Part shown: positions 1 through 11,095 of the stretch, piece by piece
How positions within the stretch are numbered: position 1 is the first letter of the stretch
Layout of the letters: each line of letters starts with the position of its first letter
From: Beroe ovata
Lineage: Eukaryota; Ctenophora; Nuda; Beroida; Beroidae
Assembly: GCA_946803715.1 (NCBI GenBank)
Contig: CAMPET010000010.1
Location: forward strand, 439,050-487,095
Length of the DNA stretch: 48,046 nt
Reading direction: 5' to 3'
Notes under the pieces: model-generated
What the model was told of the DNA's origin: nothing
Databases searched by the model: none
The model's input: the letters and a program-made list of their open reading frames with translations, nothing else
Made by a program: the position numbers and the translations under genes

Positions 1-107
1 ACCAGTGTGTACACTGTACCTGTGTGTGGGTGTGAGTGTGTGTGCTAGTTTACTCATATTATGAGTTTTACAGCATATACAGTTTGATTATTCTTCCCTA
101 ACTTCAG

Positions 108-3100
108 CTACATAAACAAGCGTACGACAACACAGCACCCTAATCAACAGCAACAACACCACCCTCACTATCCGCAGCAACACTCCACAAACGAGTCTAT
201 GATGGTGAGTATATCCTTTTCATATATGACAATTCCGACTCTCAATGAGTCATATCTATACTCAATGATAACATTAGTCCATTCTGATTATGCCATCCTG
301 ATTGTTTTTCTTTTTAACGCCAAATGGGTGGTGTTAATAATTCAGCCCCCGTATTCTCTCCCCGAGTTACAATGTTCCTCAGAGTGGTTACGGCTCCAAC
401 GTACCAGGGCGGGTGGTAACCGCCACCCTCTACAAGACCACCAAAGGTTTCGGCTTCACACTGTCAGGCGGCGATAAGACTGGTCAGCCCGTCATGATCA
501 AGAGTGTGAAGCAGGGATCACCGGCTGATACCCAGGGTGGACTCCTGGTAAGTGGGAATGAGAAAGGGAACAGATAGAGTACGGTGGTGGGGGAGTTTAT
601 GAGTAGCGGAATTTTGTTTTGTGATAAGAGAGTGCGTAGGGTCTAATGGAGCAGCAGATAAGTTTTGAGATTAGTCTCGTTCCTACACTCACTCATATTC
701 ACCCTTAGGCTGGTGATACGCTGGTTAGAGTGAACGGACAGATGGTCAACAATCTCACCCATTCGAACGTTGTTCAACTTTTCAAGAACATCCCAAATGG
801 TGCTGAAGCTCGTCTTGAGCTGCGGAGGAATGATTTGAACTTTGAAGCTGGACCTCACCCTGTCCCGCCCCCACACCACCCTCACCAGCATGGTTACCAC
901 CCTCCTCACCAAGGATACCACCCTGGTCACCTAGGATACCACCCCGGTCAACAGGGTTACCACCCTAATCAGTACCAGCAACACCCACCCCCTGTCTCTA
1001 ATGGAAACAGGGTAAGTATAGAGTTTTCGATCTTTATTTAAAGTTCTTTAGATAGAAATAAAACGGAAAATTGAGTTGATACTCGAATAGATAAATGGAT
1101 GATTCTCTTACTTCAACAAAAAACTTTAAACTTGATCACATGGAATAAAGATTGTAACTCATTCGTACAGAAATGAAACCCCACAAAGTCCACTATTTTG
1201 CAAAAAAATATTTAAGGATCGAAATAATTTTGTCCGTTGTCAATTAGTATCAGATCTATTAGGTATGGTGAGCCCGGTTTTAGGTAGAATGGAATAGAAG
1301 GATTTAACTGCTAATCTTCTCCAAATGAACAAGATCCGCCTCAATCCTTGGAATAGATTTCTGTACTCTAGCGGTGTCGAAGTCAAGACGTTGAATGAGC
1401 AGGTCCTTGTTGTAAATGTCCTCTTTCCCCTTCTGTTTCACCTCGTTGTACTTAGCGAGATTATTTTCCTGTTCCAAGAGACGGTCTGCAGCCTTCTTCT
1501 CCAGGGTGTCGAGTTGGAATTTGAGTTTAGAGATGATGTTTCCCTCTCGGTTCATCTCATCGTCATAGTGCTTCTTCACTTCCTCTCTCTCTACCTTGCA
1601 AGCCTCGACCTGTTCAGCTAGCTCCTTCAGTTGGAGGTTCATCACTTCAATTTGGTCACACTTCTTCTCAATGTTCACCTTCTTGGTACACAGCTTGGAT
1701 TCCATGAACTGGAACTTCTGTTTCGCTCGTCTTTTCTCATCGTATTCCACTTCCTGGGCCGCTTTCTTTGCTTCCGTCTCTCTCTGTACGATCTCAATGG
1801 TTGATTTCAGGACCTGTAATGCGGAGTTTGGGTTAGCTTGAAATCACGAGTTGAATTAGAACAGAATATTCACACATTGGACATGAAGGCAGGCAAGAGC
1901 TTGAGCTGGAACTAACCTTATTCTTCTCATTGAGAGAGGCAACAAGCTCCTTCGTATCTTCAATTTCCTTCTCCAGCCTCTCAATCTCCTCTGCATTCTT
2001 CCTCTTATCCTCGATCTCTTTAGTCCTGGTATCCTCGGTGACTCGGTCAACTGCCCTCTTCTCCAGTCTCAGTCTCTCGTGCTCCGCTTTCAGAGATTCC
2101 AGAGTAACAGACATGGTGAGAAAGTGTATATGCTAAACTGGGGGAATATTTGGTTAGAAAATCAGTTATTCCTTGAGAACATCGTGTCAATAAACTGCTT
2201 TATGAAATCAATATGTTACAATCAACTCAATCATGGAATGGGACGAGAGTGAAACTCAAAACTATAAAGCTGATCCTATGAGACAAACATGGTACAAATT
2301 TCAGTTATATACAGGTAGTATTCAATATTTCAACATGGTTCATGCCCTATCTAAACACTCAGAAATGTCAAAAAATGGAAATAAGCTACTAAACTGGTCT
2401 GATCTGTGGGGGAGGAAAATTTAGATGAACAATAAATATGTATTTAATCAGGAGTCCCCAAAATGTTTAGTGTCTGGTATACCCTCTTATTTGCTGGCCA
2501 TCTGTTCCAAGATGAGAAGATCTGCTTCAATCTTCGGGATAGATTTCTGTACTCTAGCCGTGTCGAAGTCAAGACGTTGGATGAGCAGGTCCTTGTTATA
2601 AATGTCCTCTTTTCCCTTCTGTTTCACCTCGTTGTACTTTGCGAGTGTCTGTTCGTGTTCGGCTTCTCTGGCAGACACTTTCTTGTTCAACATTTCCACT
2701 TGGAACTTGAGTTTGGAGATTATGTTTCCCTCTCGGTTCATCTCATCGTCATAGTGCTTCTTCACCTCCTCTCTCTCGACCTTGCAAGCCTCGACCTGTT
2801 CAGCTAGCTCCTTCAGTTGGAGGTTCATCACCTCAATTTGGTCACACTTCTTCTCAATGTTCACCTTCTTGGTGCACAGCTTGGATTCCATGAACTGGAA
2901 CTTCTGTTTCGCTCGTCTTTTCTCGTCGTATTCCACTTCCTGGGCCGCTTTCTTTGCTTCCGTCTCCTTGGCCACGATGTCAATAGTCGTTTTCAGCACC
3001 TGGGTGAGATTTGTCAGTCAGATGTAATCACAAAGCTGTGGGAAAGAGGAGAACCTCTACTCGAAAACGAGCTAAAGAATGAAAAGAGAAGAAGGGGGAC

Positions 3101-6100
3101 AGGGGAACTTCTTCACGAAGATGCACACCGAAGAATGTTCTGGAACTCACCTTATTCTTCTCATTGAGAGAGGCAACAAGCTCCTTCTTATCTTCAATTT
3201 CCTTCTCCAGTCTCTCAATCTCCTCTGCATTCTTCCTCTTATCCTCGATCTCTTTAGTCCTGGTATCCTCAGTGACTCGGTCAACTGCCCTCTTCTCCAG
3301 TCTCAGTCTCTCGTGCTCCGCTTTCAGAGATTCCAGAGTAACAGACATGGTGAGAAAGTGTGTGTGTGCTAAACTGTGGGAATGTTTGGTTAGAAAATCA
3401 GTTATTACTTAAGAACATCATGTCAATAAACTGCTTTATGAAATCAATCTGTTACAATCAACTCAATCGTGGAATGGGACGAGAGTGAAACTTAAAGCTA
3501 TCAAGCTGATCCTATGAGACAAACATGGTACAAACTTCAGTTATATACAGGTAATATTCAATATTTCAACATGGTTCATGCCCTATCTAAACACTCAGAA
3601 ATGTCAAAAACGGAAATAAATTACTAAACTGGTCTGATCTCTGGATGAGGAAAATTTAGATGAACAATAAATATGTATAGTATTTAATCAGGAGTCCCCA
3701 AAATGTTTAGTATCTGGTATACCCTCTTATTTGCTGGCCATCTGTTCCAAGATAAGAAGATCTGCTTCAATCTTCGGGATAGATTTCTGTACTCTAGCCG
3801 TGTCGAAGTCAAGACGTTGGATGAGCAGGTCCTTATTGTAAATGTCCTCTTTCCCCTTCTGTTTCACCTCGTTAAACTTTGCGAGTGTCTGTTCGTATTC
3901 GGCTTCTCTGCCAGACACTTTCTTGTTCAACATTTCCACTTGGAACTTGAGTTTGGAGATGATGTTTCCCTCTCGGTTCATCTCATCGTCATAGTGCTTC
4001 TTCACCTCCTCTCTCTCGACCTTGCAAGCCTCGACCTGTTCAGCTAGCTCCTTCAGTTGGAGGTTCATCACTTCAATTTGGTCACACTTCTTCTCAATGT
4101 TCACCTTCTTGGTACACAGTTTGGATTCCATGAACTGGAACTTCTGTTTCGCTCGTCTTTTCTCATCGTATTCCACTTCCTGAGCCGCTTTCTTTGCTTC
4201 TGTCTCCTTGGCCACGATGTCAATAGTCGTTTTCAGCACCTGGGTGAGATTTGTAAGTCAGATGTTATCACAAAACTGTGGAAAAGAGGAGAACATCTAC
4301 TCGAAAACAAGCTTAAGAATGAAAAGAGAAGAGAGACAGGGGAACTTCTTCACGAAGATGCACACCGAAGAATGTTCTGGAACTCACCTTATTCTTCTCA
4401 TTGAGAGAGGCAACAAGCTCCTTCTTATCTTCAATTTCCTTCTCCAGTCTCTCAATCTCCTCTGCATTCTTCCTCTTATCCTCGATCTCTTTAGTCCTGG
4501 TATCCTCGGTGACTCGGTCAACTGCCCTCTTCTCCAGTCTCAGTCTCTCGTGCTCCGCTTTCAGAGATTCCAGAGTAACAGACATGGTGAGAAAGTGTGT
4601 GTGTGCTAAACTGGAGGAATATGTGGTTTGGAAATTGAAATTAAAAACAGCTACATACCGATACTAAAACTCTACTGCGATGTGAACGACAAACAAAACT
4701 ATGAAATTCAGAAGCCGGGTTACAAAATCCTAATAAACGTGATTTGTAGAAGGTGCCTACGTATATGGAGTGAGTCATAATTGCAATTGAAATGATAGCA
4801 GGATCAGAGCCTACATCACAATTCAATTAAAATGATGAAGTGACAAAGTTGATACTCCTCTACATCAACCAGTGATATTTATACTAAAATCTTTAATTGG
4901 TATCAATCAAGCTTCATTTCCCGGACGCAGAGTTTTAATCAAAAGTTAATTGTGTTTCCGTTTTGCAGGGGGAAGTATCCCATTAATTGGGCCTCTCAGT
5001 TGATAAGGATGTGGCGCTTGATTGAGGAAATATGATTGGAAAGAGACATACATCCTAGATTCTAGATAGATTTGACCTCTCCTAAGTCCGAATTGTACGA
5101 CAAAATCTAAGAAAAACACCTTATTGAATATGATTTGAGCATGAATACCATTCATTGAAAAGTGACGACTGATAAGTCTATTGGACATGTCAGAGCGTTT
5201 TTGAAACTTCTCACATCAATGAAATTATTCTTACCTAACACCACTTCTCGCTGACATGATTACTCGCCACCCCTTGACACCATTACCCCTTGACACCACT
5301 TCAAACTAACACCATTACCCCCTTGACACCACTTCAAACTAACACCATTACCCCTTGACACCACTTCAAGCTAACACCTTTGCCCCTTTAACCCCACTTC
5401 ACGCTGACACCGTGTCTGTGTTGCTGACACCACTTTTCACTGACACCTCATTACGCTGACACCACGCCTGTGTTGTTGACGCCATGTCACTGAATATTGA
5501 CGTTAATCTCAGGGCCACTATGACGGAGGTGGGGGAGGGGCCGAGAGCAGTTCCAGTAGGAGTACAGGAAGTGTCAACAACTCCAACGATCTCATTCCAG
5601 TGTACATCGATAAGGTGAGATTTTGAGCCCGCTGACATTCCATCTCGATTGCGTGAGCGAATTTGAATGACAGGTCATCGCAATTTTTGTCTCGAATAAC
5701 TGTTCACAGATGGAAGTCCTGGTTAATTTTGACTATTCAATTTTGACTAGATTCTCCCTTCCCCTCAGTGAAATCCCCTAACCCTTCCCACTCCCCAGGG
5801 TGACCATGGGTTCGGGTTTACCATACACCAGAGCAGCGCCGGACAACGGATCAAGTCTGTGATGGACAGGGGCAGGTGTACCCACCTTTTAGAGGGAGAC
5901 CTCATTGTACAGGTGGGTCAAGTCTCAGTGGTTCCGTAGAGATTGGTTAAATCACAGTGGGACAAATTAGGGATCAGGGGATTTTGGCTGTATGGGAGTT
6001 GCTAATTTGTATCAAAATCAATGATTTAATGAAGATCCATGCTAAACACGTGTTTTCCTCTTCGTACAGATAAACAACGAATCCCTGATGAACAAAACGC

Positions 6101-9100
6101 ACGCCGAGACCGTATCCCTACTGAAGAGCATCCCCCCTCAGTCCCGCACACTTCTACTCATAAACCGATCCGAACCTGATCCTAAACGCAAAGACAAGAA
6201 GAACCGGTCATTCCGATCTCGGCAACAACCCACCATCCCCTCTCCACCTCAGATTATACCCCCTGCCCCTCACCAGATTTCACCACCTCCCCATCAAATC
6301 CCGCCAACCCGCGGAGGCCCACCCGTCAACCCGCTGACACAACCCCGTATGCCGCTCTCAGCGGGAGGTGGCAGCTATCCCGTGGACTCGAACAGAGTGA
6401 CGGATCACCGGGTGTCTGATCACGGGTCCTCAATCAGCGGGAGTGACCGACAGAGGCAGCATATTTGGGAAAGTCCCGTGAGGGGGGTTCCATGGGACCC
6501 GGTCTATAACAGTCAGGATACAGGGGATTACCAAGATGTGCCCGTCACGTTACAGCGTGATAATAACGGCTTCGGCTTTAAGGTACGATACTCTCTCTCT
6601 CTCTCTCTCTCTCTGGATTATTCTAGATCCTTTCACTTCACGTTATGTCAACGTCACGCTATGTTAACCTCACGTTTCGTTAACTTCACGTTATGTTAAC
6701 TTCACGTTATGTCAACTTCACGATATGGTAACTTCACGATATGTTAACTTCACGTTATGTTAACTTCATGTTATGTTAACTTCACGTTATGTCAACTTCA
6801 CGATATGTTAACTTCACGTAATGTTAACTTCACGTTATGTTAACTTCACGTTGTGTTTGAGCATGCTCTCCCTGGACCTTGCTATGGACCTTTTACCTCA
6901 GTTTTTGAACGAGGTTCTCATTTCAAATCAAATAAGGTAGATCAATACGGTCAGTTTTTGGCTGTAATCTGTATGACCTAGGGTCACAGGATAGTATGAC
7001 ACTTGGTATATAATGGTGAATGGTCATGCTCTTTATCTGAGGATTTTCAATCTATGACCACTCTTGCAGGTTATAGGCGGAGAGGAGCAGGGAATTCCCG
7101 TTGCTATTGGACACGTGTCTCCAGACGGACCAGCTGCAGGATTACTACAAGTGTACGACGAACTCAGATCTATCAACGGTATAGATAGACCTGCGATATA
7201 TTTCAATTATTGAAACTGCTGTCATGGTTCATATTACACCTCGGAAAATGGCACAATTTCCGCCACTGGCCGCTCCCAATCCCATATTCATCCCCCCACA
7301 CTCCCTGCACTCCCAATATTCATAATTCACCCCCCCACAGGGCAGAGTGTTCTCGGTGCGTATCATAACGGAGTGTTACAACTGATAGGACAAGCAGCTG
7401 CGTTCCAGGGCAAGATCTCCCTGGTGGTTAGACGACACAACAACCCTGAACTGCTCTTCCATATGCCGGGAATGCAGCTTTTTGATATGGACATGTCGAG
7501 GTGATTATCATAATCACATCACGTTTTGTGTAATTGTGCCTTATGTCAGCATTAGGGGCGCGCGGGGCGTTGCCTTGTCATATTCGACACGAGTGTCAAA
7601 GCAGCGATGGAAATACTGCTCCCTGCAATTTAAACCTCCCGACTTTGCTGAAACCCAGCTAATTCATCTACAGGTACAAACTAACAAATGTACGGAACGT
7701 TACTGTGACGAAGGAACCAGACGAATGTTTCGGTTTTGTGATAAACAGTTCACTCAAAGCGGACGACACATTTAAGATAGGGAAAGTGGTCCCTGACAGT
7801 CCTGCTGGCCGGTGTCCAGATCTGTTTGAGGGGGATAGCGTTATCGCTGTGAACGGTAAGAGTCAAGGGTCAGGAAGCGTGTGCAGATGAAATTGAATAG
7901 AGGGGGTTTTGTTTCATAGAGAGATTCTCTAAGAATGGAGGACTCTCATATGGGGAGTATGCGGTTTTGGTCAGAATCTGGGAAGGCAGAACCCCAGTCT
8001 CTCAACCCCTCCCGACCCCTCATATTATACCCCATTACCGATGATAGAGATCACTAATCCTCCCCCCAGGCACTGCTATAACGGGATTGCAGCACCGCAC
8101 TGTAGTAGAGCTTATCAAGAAGTGTGGCACGTCTGTCCTGCTCGGTGTGGGAACACCACAGTTGGTTGAGGGAGATGAGGACGGGACGAGGAATGAGACT
8201 GAGGAGGTGAGAATCACCCGACACAGTTTTATCGTTGCACGTGTACACTGGGCACGTTCTTTCCCATGTGTCATGCTTGGATGTGTGCTGTTGTCCGGCA
8301 GCCGATTGGCGGAAACCCGTGTATTTCTCTGCTAAACAACCCCCATTTTCCCACCAGATTTCCATCACACTGGAGAGGGATGAGCGGGGATTCGGGTTCA
8401 GTATTCGCGGAGGCAAAGCATTCCAGGAGGAGGACACACTGTTTGTGCTGAGGATAGGCAAGGACGGGGTGGCGGACAGGGACGGGAGATTAAGGAGGGG
8501 GGACGAGATAGTGGAGATAAATGGACAGAACATGTCAGAGGTTTGATACCATATGTGTGTGTTCTAAATTTGATATTATCTCCTTGCCCAGTGCCCACGA
8601 TAGCTAATGCAAAGTTAAGAGGCTTCCCACGTATTGTCCACGCTGTTTTGCCACCGCCGACCTAGTGTTCTATATACGACATTTGAACTTCTTGCTGAGC
8701 CCTCTTGTACTCCTTTAGGAGAAAGTACTGCCTTTTTTCTCGCTCTGACTCACTTCCGAAATCCCAGGTCCCGCACCAAGACGCTGTGGACAAGATAAAG
8801 AGTGGTCCTAGCACACTGCACATGGTAGTCAGGAGGAGGAAACTGGAGATCCCGCCTATCATACAGCTAGGACTAGAGGATAAACCGGATGTGTTACAAT
8901 ACCCCGAGCGAACAGAGATCAAATCTGATCCGTAAGTTTACAACAACTCCGTGTAAATGGTTGGTGTAATGTTATGTGATCTATGAATTATATGTTTGAA
9001 GCACTCAGTAGCAATCTCTAAAATACAAATCCATCTGCGTAGGTCTAGTTCTCGAAAAGGCGGTACTCCTGAAAAAGATCTAACGCCCGTCAGCTCGCCC

Positions 9101-9298
9101 GCCCTATCCCTCTCCCGAGGCGATCCCAATCCCCCTACAACCGTACATTTGTCACGTGACGCCGATAGTGCACGTGCAGCAAGCGCGTCTCCTGCTGTGT
9201 CACGTGACGACACGTTTACTGCACGTGACGACGCGCGCCATGAGTATGACGTGTACAATGATAATCCTGCCGATCCGGACTCACTCCCAGAAGACTGA
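108..9298 (+). CDS. MAGI: MAGI-like WW/PDZ scaffold protein, 5'-truncated
   Basis: Junctional scaffold of the MAGI family; the protein N-terminus lies before the window. Exons: 108-204, 383-547, 709-1011, 5513-5614, 5799-5912, 6070-6582, 7070-7178, 7341-7500, 7674-7855, 8070-8206, 8358-8540, 8768-8931, 9043-9298 (TGA 9296-9298). All have AG/GT borders and compatible phases, giving about 827 residues. The first exon (YINKRTTTQHP) reads as the end of a WW domain. Five PDZ domains follow, each marked by its ligand-binding loop: GFGFTL, GFGFTI, GFGFKV, CFGFVI and GFGFSI. This WW then PDZ1-5 order is that of MAGI proteins, whose PDZ0 and guanylate kinase parts would lie upstream. The linkers are rich in His, Pro and Gln. 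The tail is Ser/Asp-rich without a recognised domain. The donor at 8541 (GTTTGA) is weak. Family membership is well supported; which vertebrate paralogue it matches is not meaningful here. Confidence 0.93.
892..972 (+). repeat. In-frame GYHP heptad repeat in the MAGI linker
   Basis: Just after PDZ1 the exon encodes four copies of a seven-residue unit of form GYHPxxQ. It lies inside a His/Pro-rich linker, and the underlying DNA repeats with a 21-base period. It is probably a disordered, expansion-prone linker. Confidence 0.85.
1304..2114 (-). CDS. Nested coiled-coil gene, copy A
   Basis: Two-exon gene on the minus strand inside a MAGI intron. Exon 1 is 1917-2114 and exon 2 is 1304-1813 (TAA at 1304-1306). 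The 103-base intron has GT-AG borders and phase 0. The product is 235 residues, almost all charged coiled coil, starting MSVTLESLKAEHERLRLEKR. The ATG sits in a CACCATG context. No signal peptide, membrane segment or enzyme motif is visible. Compared with copies B and C the first 66 residues and the middle are nearly identical. The segment after KLKFQ (LDTLEKKAADRLLEQENN) and the last residues (HLEKISS) are different. I do not recognise the family; a structural or cytoskeletal role is possible for such a coiled coil but nothing shows it. Confidence 0.8.
2487..3348 (-). CDS. Nested coiled-coil gene, copy B
   Basis: Second tandem copy. Exon 1 is 3151-3348 and exon 2 is 2487-2999 (stop 2487-2489), joined in phase 0 across a 151-base intron, giving 236 residues. 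Exon 1 encodes 66 residues ending NEKNK. Exon 2 begins VLKTTIDIVAKETEAKKAAQ and ends LLILEQMASK. The protein is coiled coil throughout, with four Cys in the middle (SKLC, EKKC, EAC pattern). It differs from copy C at only a few residues (SAREAEHEQTLAKY against SGREAEYEQTLAKF). The 370-odd bases between its stop and the start of copy A are almost identical to those between C and B, so the repeat unit includes its own upstream region. Function unknown. Confidence 0.82.
3727..4585 (-). CDS. Nested coiled-coil gene, copy C
   Basis: Third tandem copy, the most upstream on the minus strand. Exon 1 is 4388-4585 and exon 2 is 3727-4239 (stop 3727-3729), with a 148-base intron, phase 0, 236 residues. 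It has the same coiled-coil architecture as copy B and is nearly identical at DNA level, intron included. All three reading frames are intact and most differences between copies are silent or conservative, so the copies are probably functional rather than decaying. No introns of the host MAGI gene interrupt them. Function unknown. Confidence 0.82.
5233..5480. repeat. TTGACACC-rich degenerate tandem repeat
   Basis: Within the MAGI intron, short phrases such as CTTGACACCACTTCA and CTAACACCATTACCCC recur about a dozen times. At least part of the array has a period near 32 bases. The same TGACACC core appears in introns of three other genes in this window. Confidence 0.75.
6635..6855. repeat. 16-base tandem array in a MAGI intron
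   Basis: About fourteen copies of TTAACTTCACGTTATG with small changes (GTCAAC, GATATG), just after a CT run at 6592-6614. It is purely intronic. Confidence 0.9.
9153..9227. promoter_or_regulatory. Four CACGTG sites in the last MAGI exon
   Basis: CACGTG occurs at 9153, 9171, 9201 and 9222, in the codons for the SRDAD, ARAAS, SRDDT and ARDDA segments. CACGTG is the classical E-box bound by bHLH-zip factors. Whether these are bound, or only reflect repetition of a Ser/Ala-Arg-Asp coding phrase, cannot be told from sequence. Confidence 0.25.
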
Positions 9299-10470
9299 GG
9301 GTTGTTTTGTGTTTTACAATTTCGACTGTCGTCACGCCATATGTTTTTATCGGAGGGAAATGAAGGAGTTGGATCCAATGAACGGCTCTATAATGAGGAG
9401 TGGATTTTTAATTTTTATTGTTAGGAAAGTCAAGGACTGCAGCTTAAAGGAGGAATCTTTCATGATGAGAGTCAGATGTTTGGATTCAAAATGTACATAT
9501 GAAGTGGTAGAGAAAGTTTCTCAGGACCACACCCTTACCAGTGTTTCTATTTACATAAGAAATGGTGAGTTACGCCGACAATCGTTAAAAATGTTTTAGA
9601 TTAGGGAGATTTCAGCTGTTGGATGTAGCAATTTGACTAGCATTGATTGTGGATACAAAAATGAGTTGATGTACATCATGAATGTTTTTATTTTTTCTTT
9701 TGCGAATGTGTTCGAGATTGAATATTGACTGCTCCATAGAGGTGTATCATCAGTGATAGGATGCGGACTTTAACTATGCGTCCGTACGAATCGAAATATT
9801 GAATTAAATTTCATTTTCATGTGCACGATGATATTTTGTGGAAACAACTTTCAAGATAATAATGAACGGCGTGTATTCCTGATATGATAAAGTTGATAGG
9901 ATTGTCAATTTTTTGCACCCAAACCTTATCGGAAATGAAAGTTTCTTTCTCAATCTTATTCCGTTCAACTTCATTTGATTCTAGTGCAGAGATTTCTAGC
10001 TTGGGACCGGAGTGCTATTTTGGAATCATTATCCAACCCGAAAATTATTGTATTCCGCAAATACTCCGGCACTCCGCGCGTCTCAGTTTCTAGTACGACT
10101 TTTCAATTCACTGAGTAGAACAGTGAACATGGAACAGGGGCGCGCAAATCAATGAATACAATGACAGCTCCTGTCGAGAATTTTATTTTGCGCGCGGCCG
10201 CTCGCTCAGCAGACTTCGCAAATAGCCGCGAAAATTGTGTCGCGCTTGTCTGCAACCAATGATAAACCCAGGGTTTATTGAACCCTGTCGAGAATTTCGT
10301 TTTGCGCCGCGCGCGCGCGGCGCAAACTTTTGCTGACGCAAGCCGCTTTGCTTTGAGGCATGTATAAGCGGTTTGCATGAGGCATCGCCGGCGCGCGAGA
10401 ATTAAAACGAAATTGTGTTTTTGACAGCATTGCTGGATGTTATCTGTTCACTTGCCATGACTGCAGATGA

Positions 10471-10582
10471 CTGTTTCTTGCGCGCGGCCGGCCGCCGGCC
10501 CGCGGCGCGCGCACCTTCATCGAAGCTATAGGCCTTCGATATAGGCCTTCGATGAACTTGAAGGCGCGCGCGCAAGAAACAG
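10471..10582. repeat. GC-rich inverted repeat
   Basis: CTGTTTCTTGCGCGCG at 10471-10486 is the exact reverse complement of 10567-10582. Between the arms lie GCCGGCCGCCGGCC-type palindromes and a repeated ATAGGCCTTCGAT phrase. It looks like the terminus pair of a small foldback element. Confidence 0.75.
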
Positions 10583-10642
10583 TAGACACTCAAAGACAGA
10601 TATCATCCGGCAATGACAGCATGATCTGGACACAGGACATCT

Positions 10643-10734
10643 GGACATGGTCTCTCTCAGTCTCTAAAGAGTCTCGTACGTACTACTTTAGTAGTACGTA
10701 CGAGACTCTTTAGAGACTAAGAGAGACCATGTCC
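10643..10734. repeat. Near-perfect 44-bp-arm hairpin
   Basis: Arms 10643-10686 and 10691-10734 are reverse complements with one mismatch around a TTTA loop. The phrase GACACAGGAC/GTCCTGTGTC extends the pairing outward after an 8-base bulge on the left. The arms include TCTCTAAAGAGTC and CGTACGTAC. It could be a mobile foldback element or, if transcribed, an RNA hairpin. Confidence 0.9.
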
Positions 10735-10739
10735 TGTGT

Positions 10740-10784
10740 CATAGTCTTACTAGTAGTAGTACTACTACTACTAGTAAGACTATG
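10740..10784. repeat. Second adjacent hairpin, 21-bp arms
   Basis: CATAGTCTTACTAGTAGTAG begins the left arm at 10740; 10764-10784 is its exact complement, around a 3-base ACT loop. It starts six bases after the first hairpin ends. Confidence 0.9.
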
Positions 10785-11095
10785 AAAAACATAGAAACTG
10801 TTAATCATTAATGTTATCGATTTCAATCACTAAGAGTAAGTCTAAATCTAATTCAAATTGTATTTGTATCCCAATATCCGAGTTTTTAGACTCGGTCAAT
10901 TCAGATCGCACTCACAGATGTAAGTGCAAGTGCAACCTGAGCCACATTGACATATTCAACTCTCAACCTCATGAAATTGATTGACATATGCCGCGGTGAT
11001 CCATGGTAATATTGCTGGTTATAGCAGTTAGAGAATGGGAGCAGTTATCTCTCACTTAACAATCACACTCTACACTACGAGAATGACCGGTATGA

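Larger units (their letters stand above)
1304..4605 (-). repeat. Tandem gene triplication, unit about 1.24 kb
   Basis: The three nested genes start at 2114, 3348 and 4585, a spacing of 1,234 and 1,237 bases. Copies B and C match over coding, intron and flanking sequence. Copy A matches in exon 1 and the first part of exon 2 but diverges in its intron and 3' part. No N joins separate the copies, unlike the suspect duplications elsewhere in the window. Confidence 0.85.
9299..11095. other. MAGI 3' flank and GC-rich repeat region
   Basis: The first 600 bases or so are probably MAGI 3' UTR; a variant poly(A) signal ATTAAA lies near 9802. From about 10130 to 10600 the DNA turns GC-rich with repeated GCGCGC blocks. 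The phrase CTGTCGAGAATTT occurs twice, near 10171 and 10283, each followed by TTTTGCGC. Two hairpins follow (listed separately). No coding exon was found. Confidence 0.6.

Noticed and set aside
1325-4667. Plus-strand open frames of 80-130 codons opposite the nested coiled-coil genes
   Set aside because: They are complements of the minus-strand coding exons and recur in all three copies only because those are duplicated. They are hydrophobic translations with no family resemblance.
8035-8600. Minus-strand frames of 79-159 codons opposite MAGI
   Set aside because: They overlap well-supported PDZ exons and their introns on the other strand and lack any domain.
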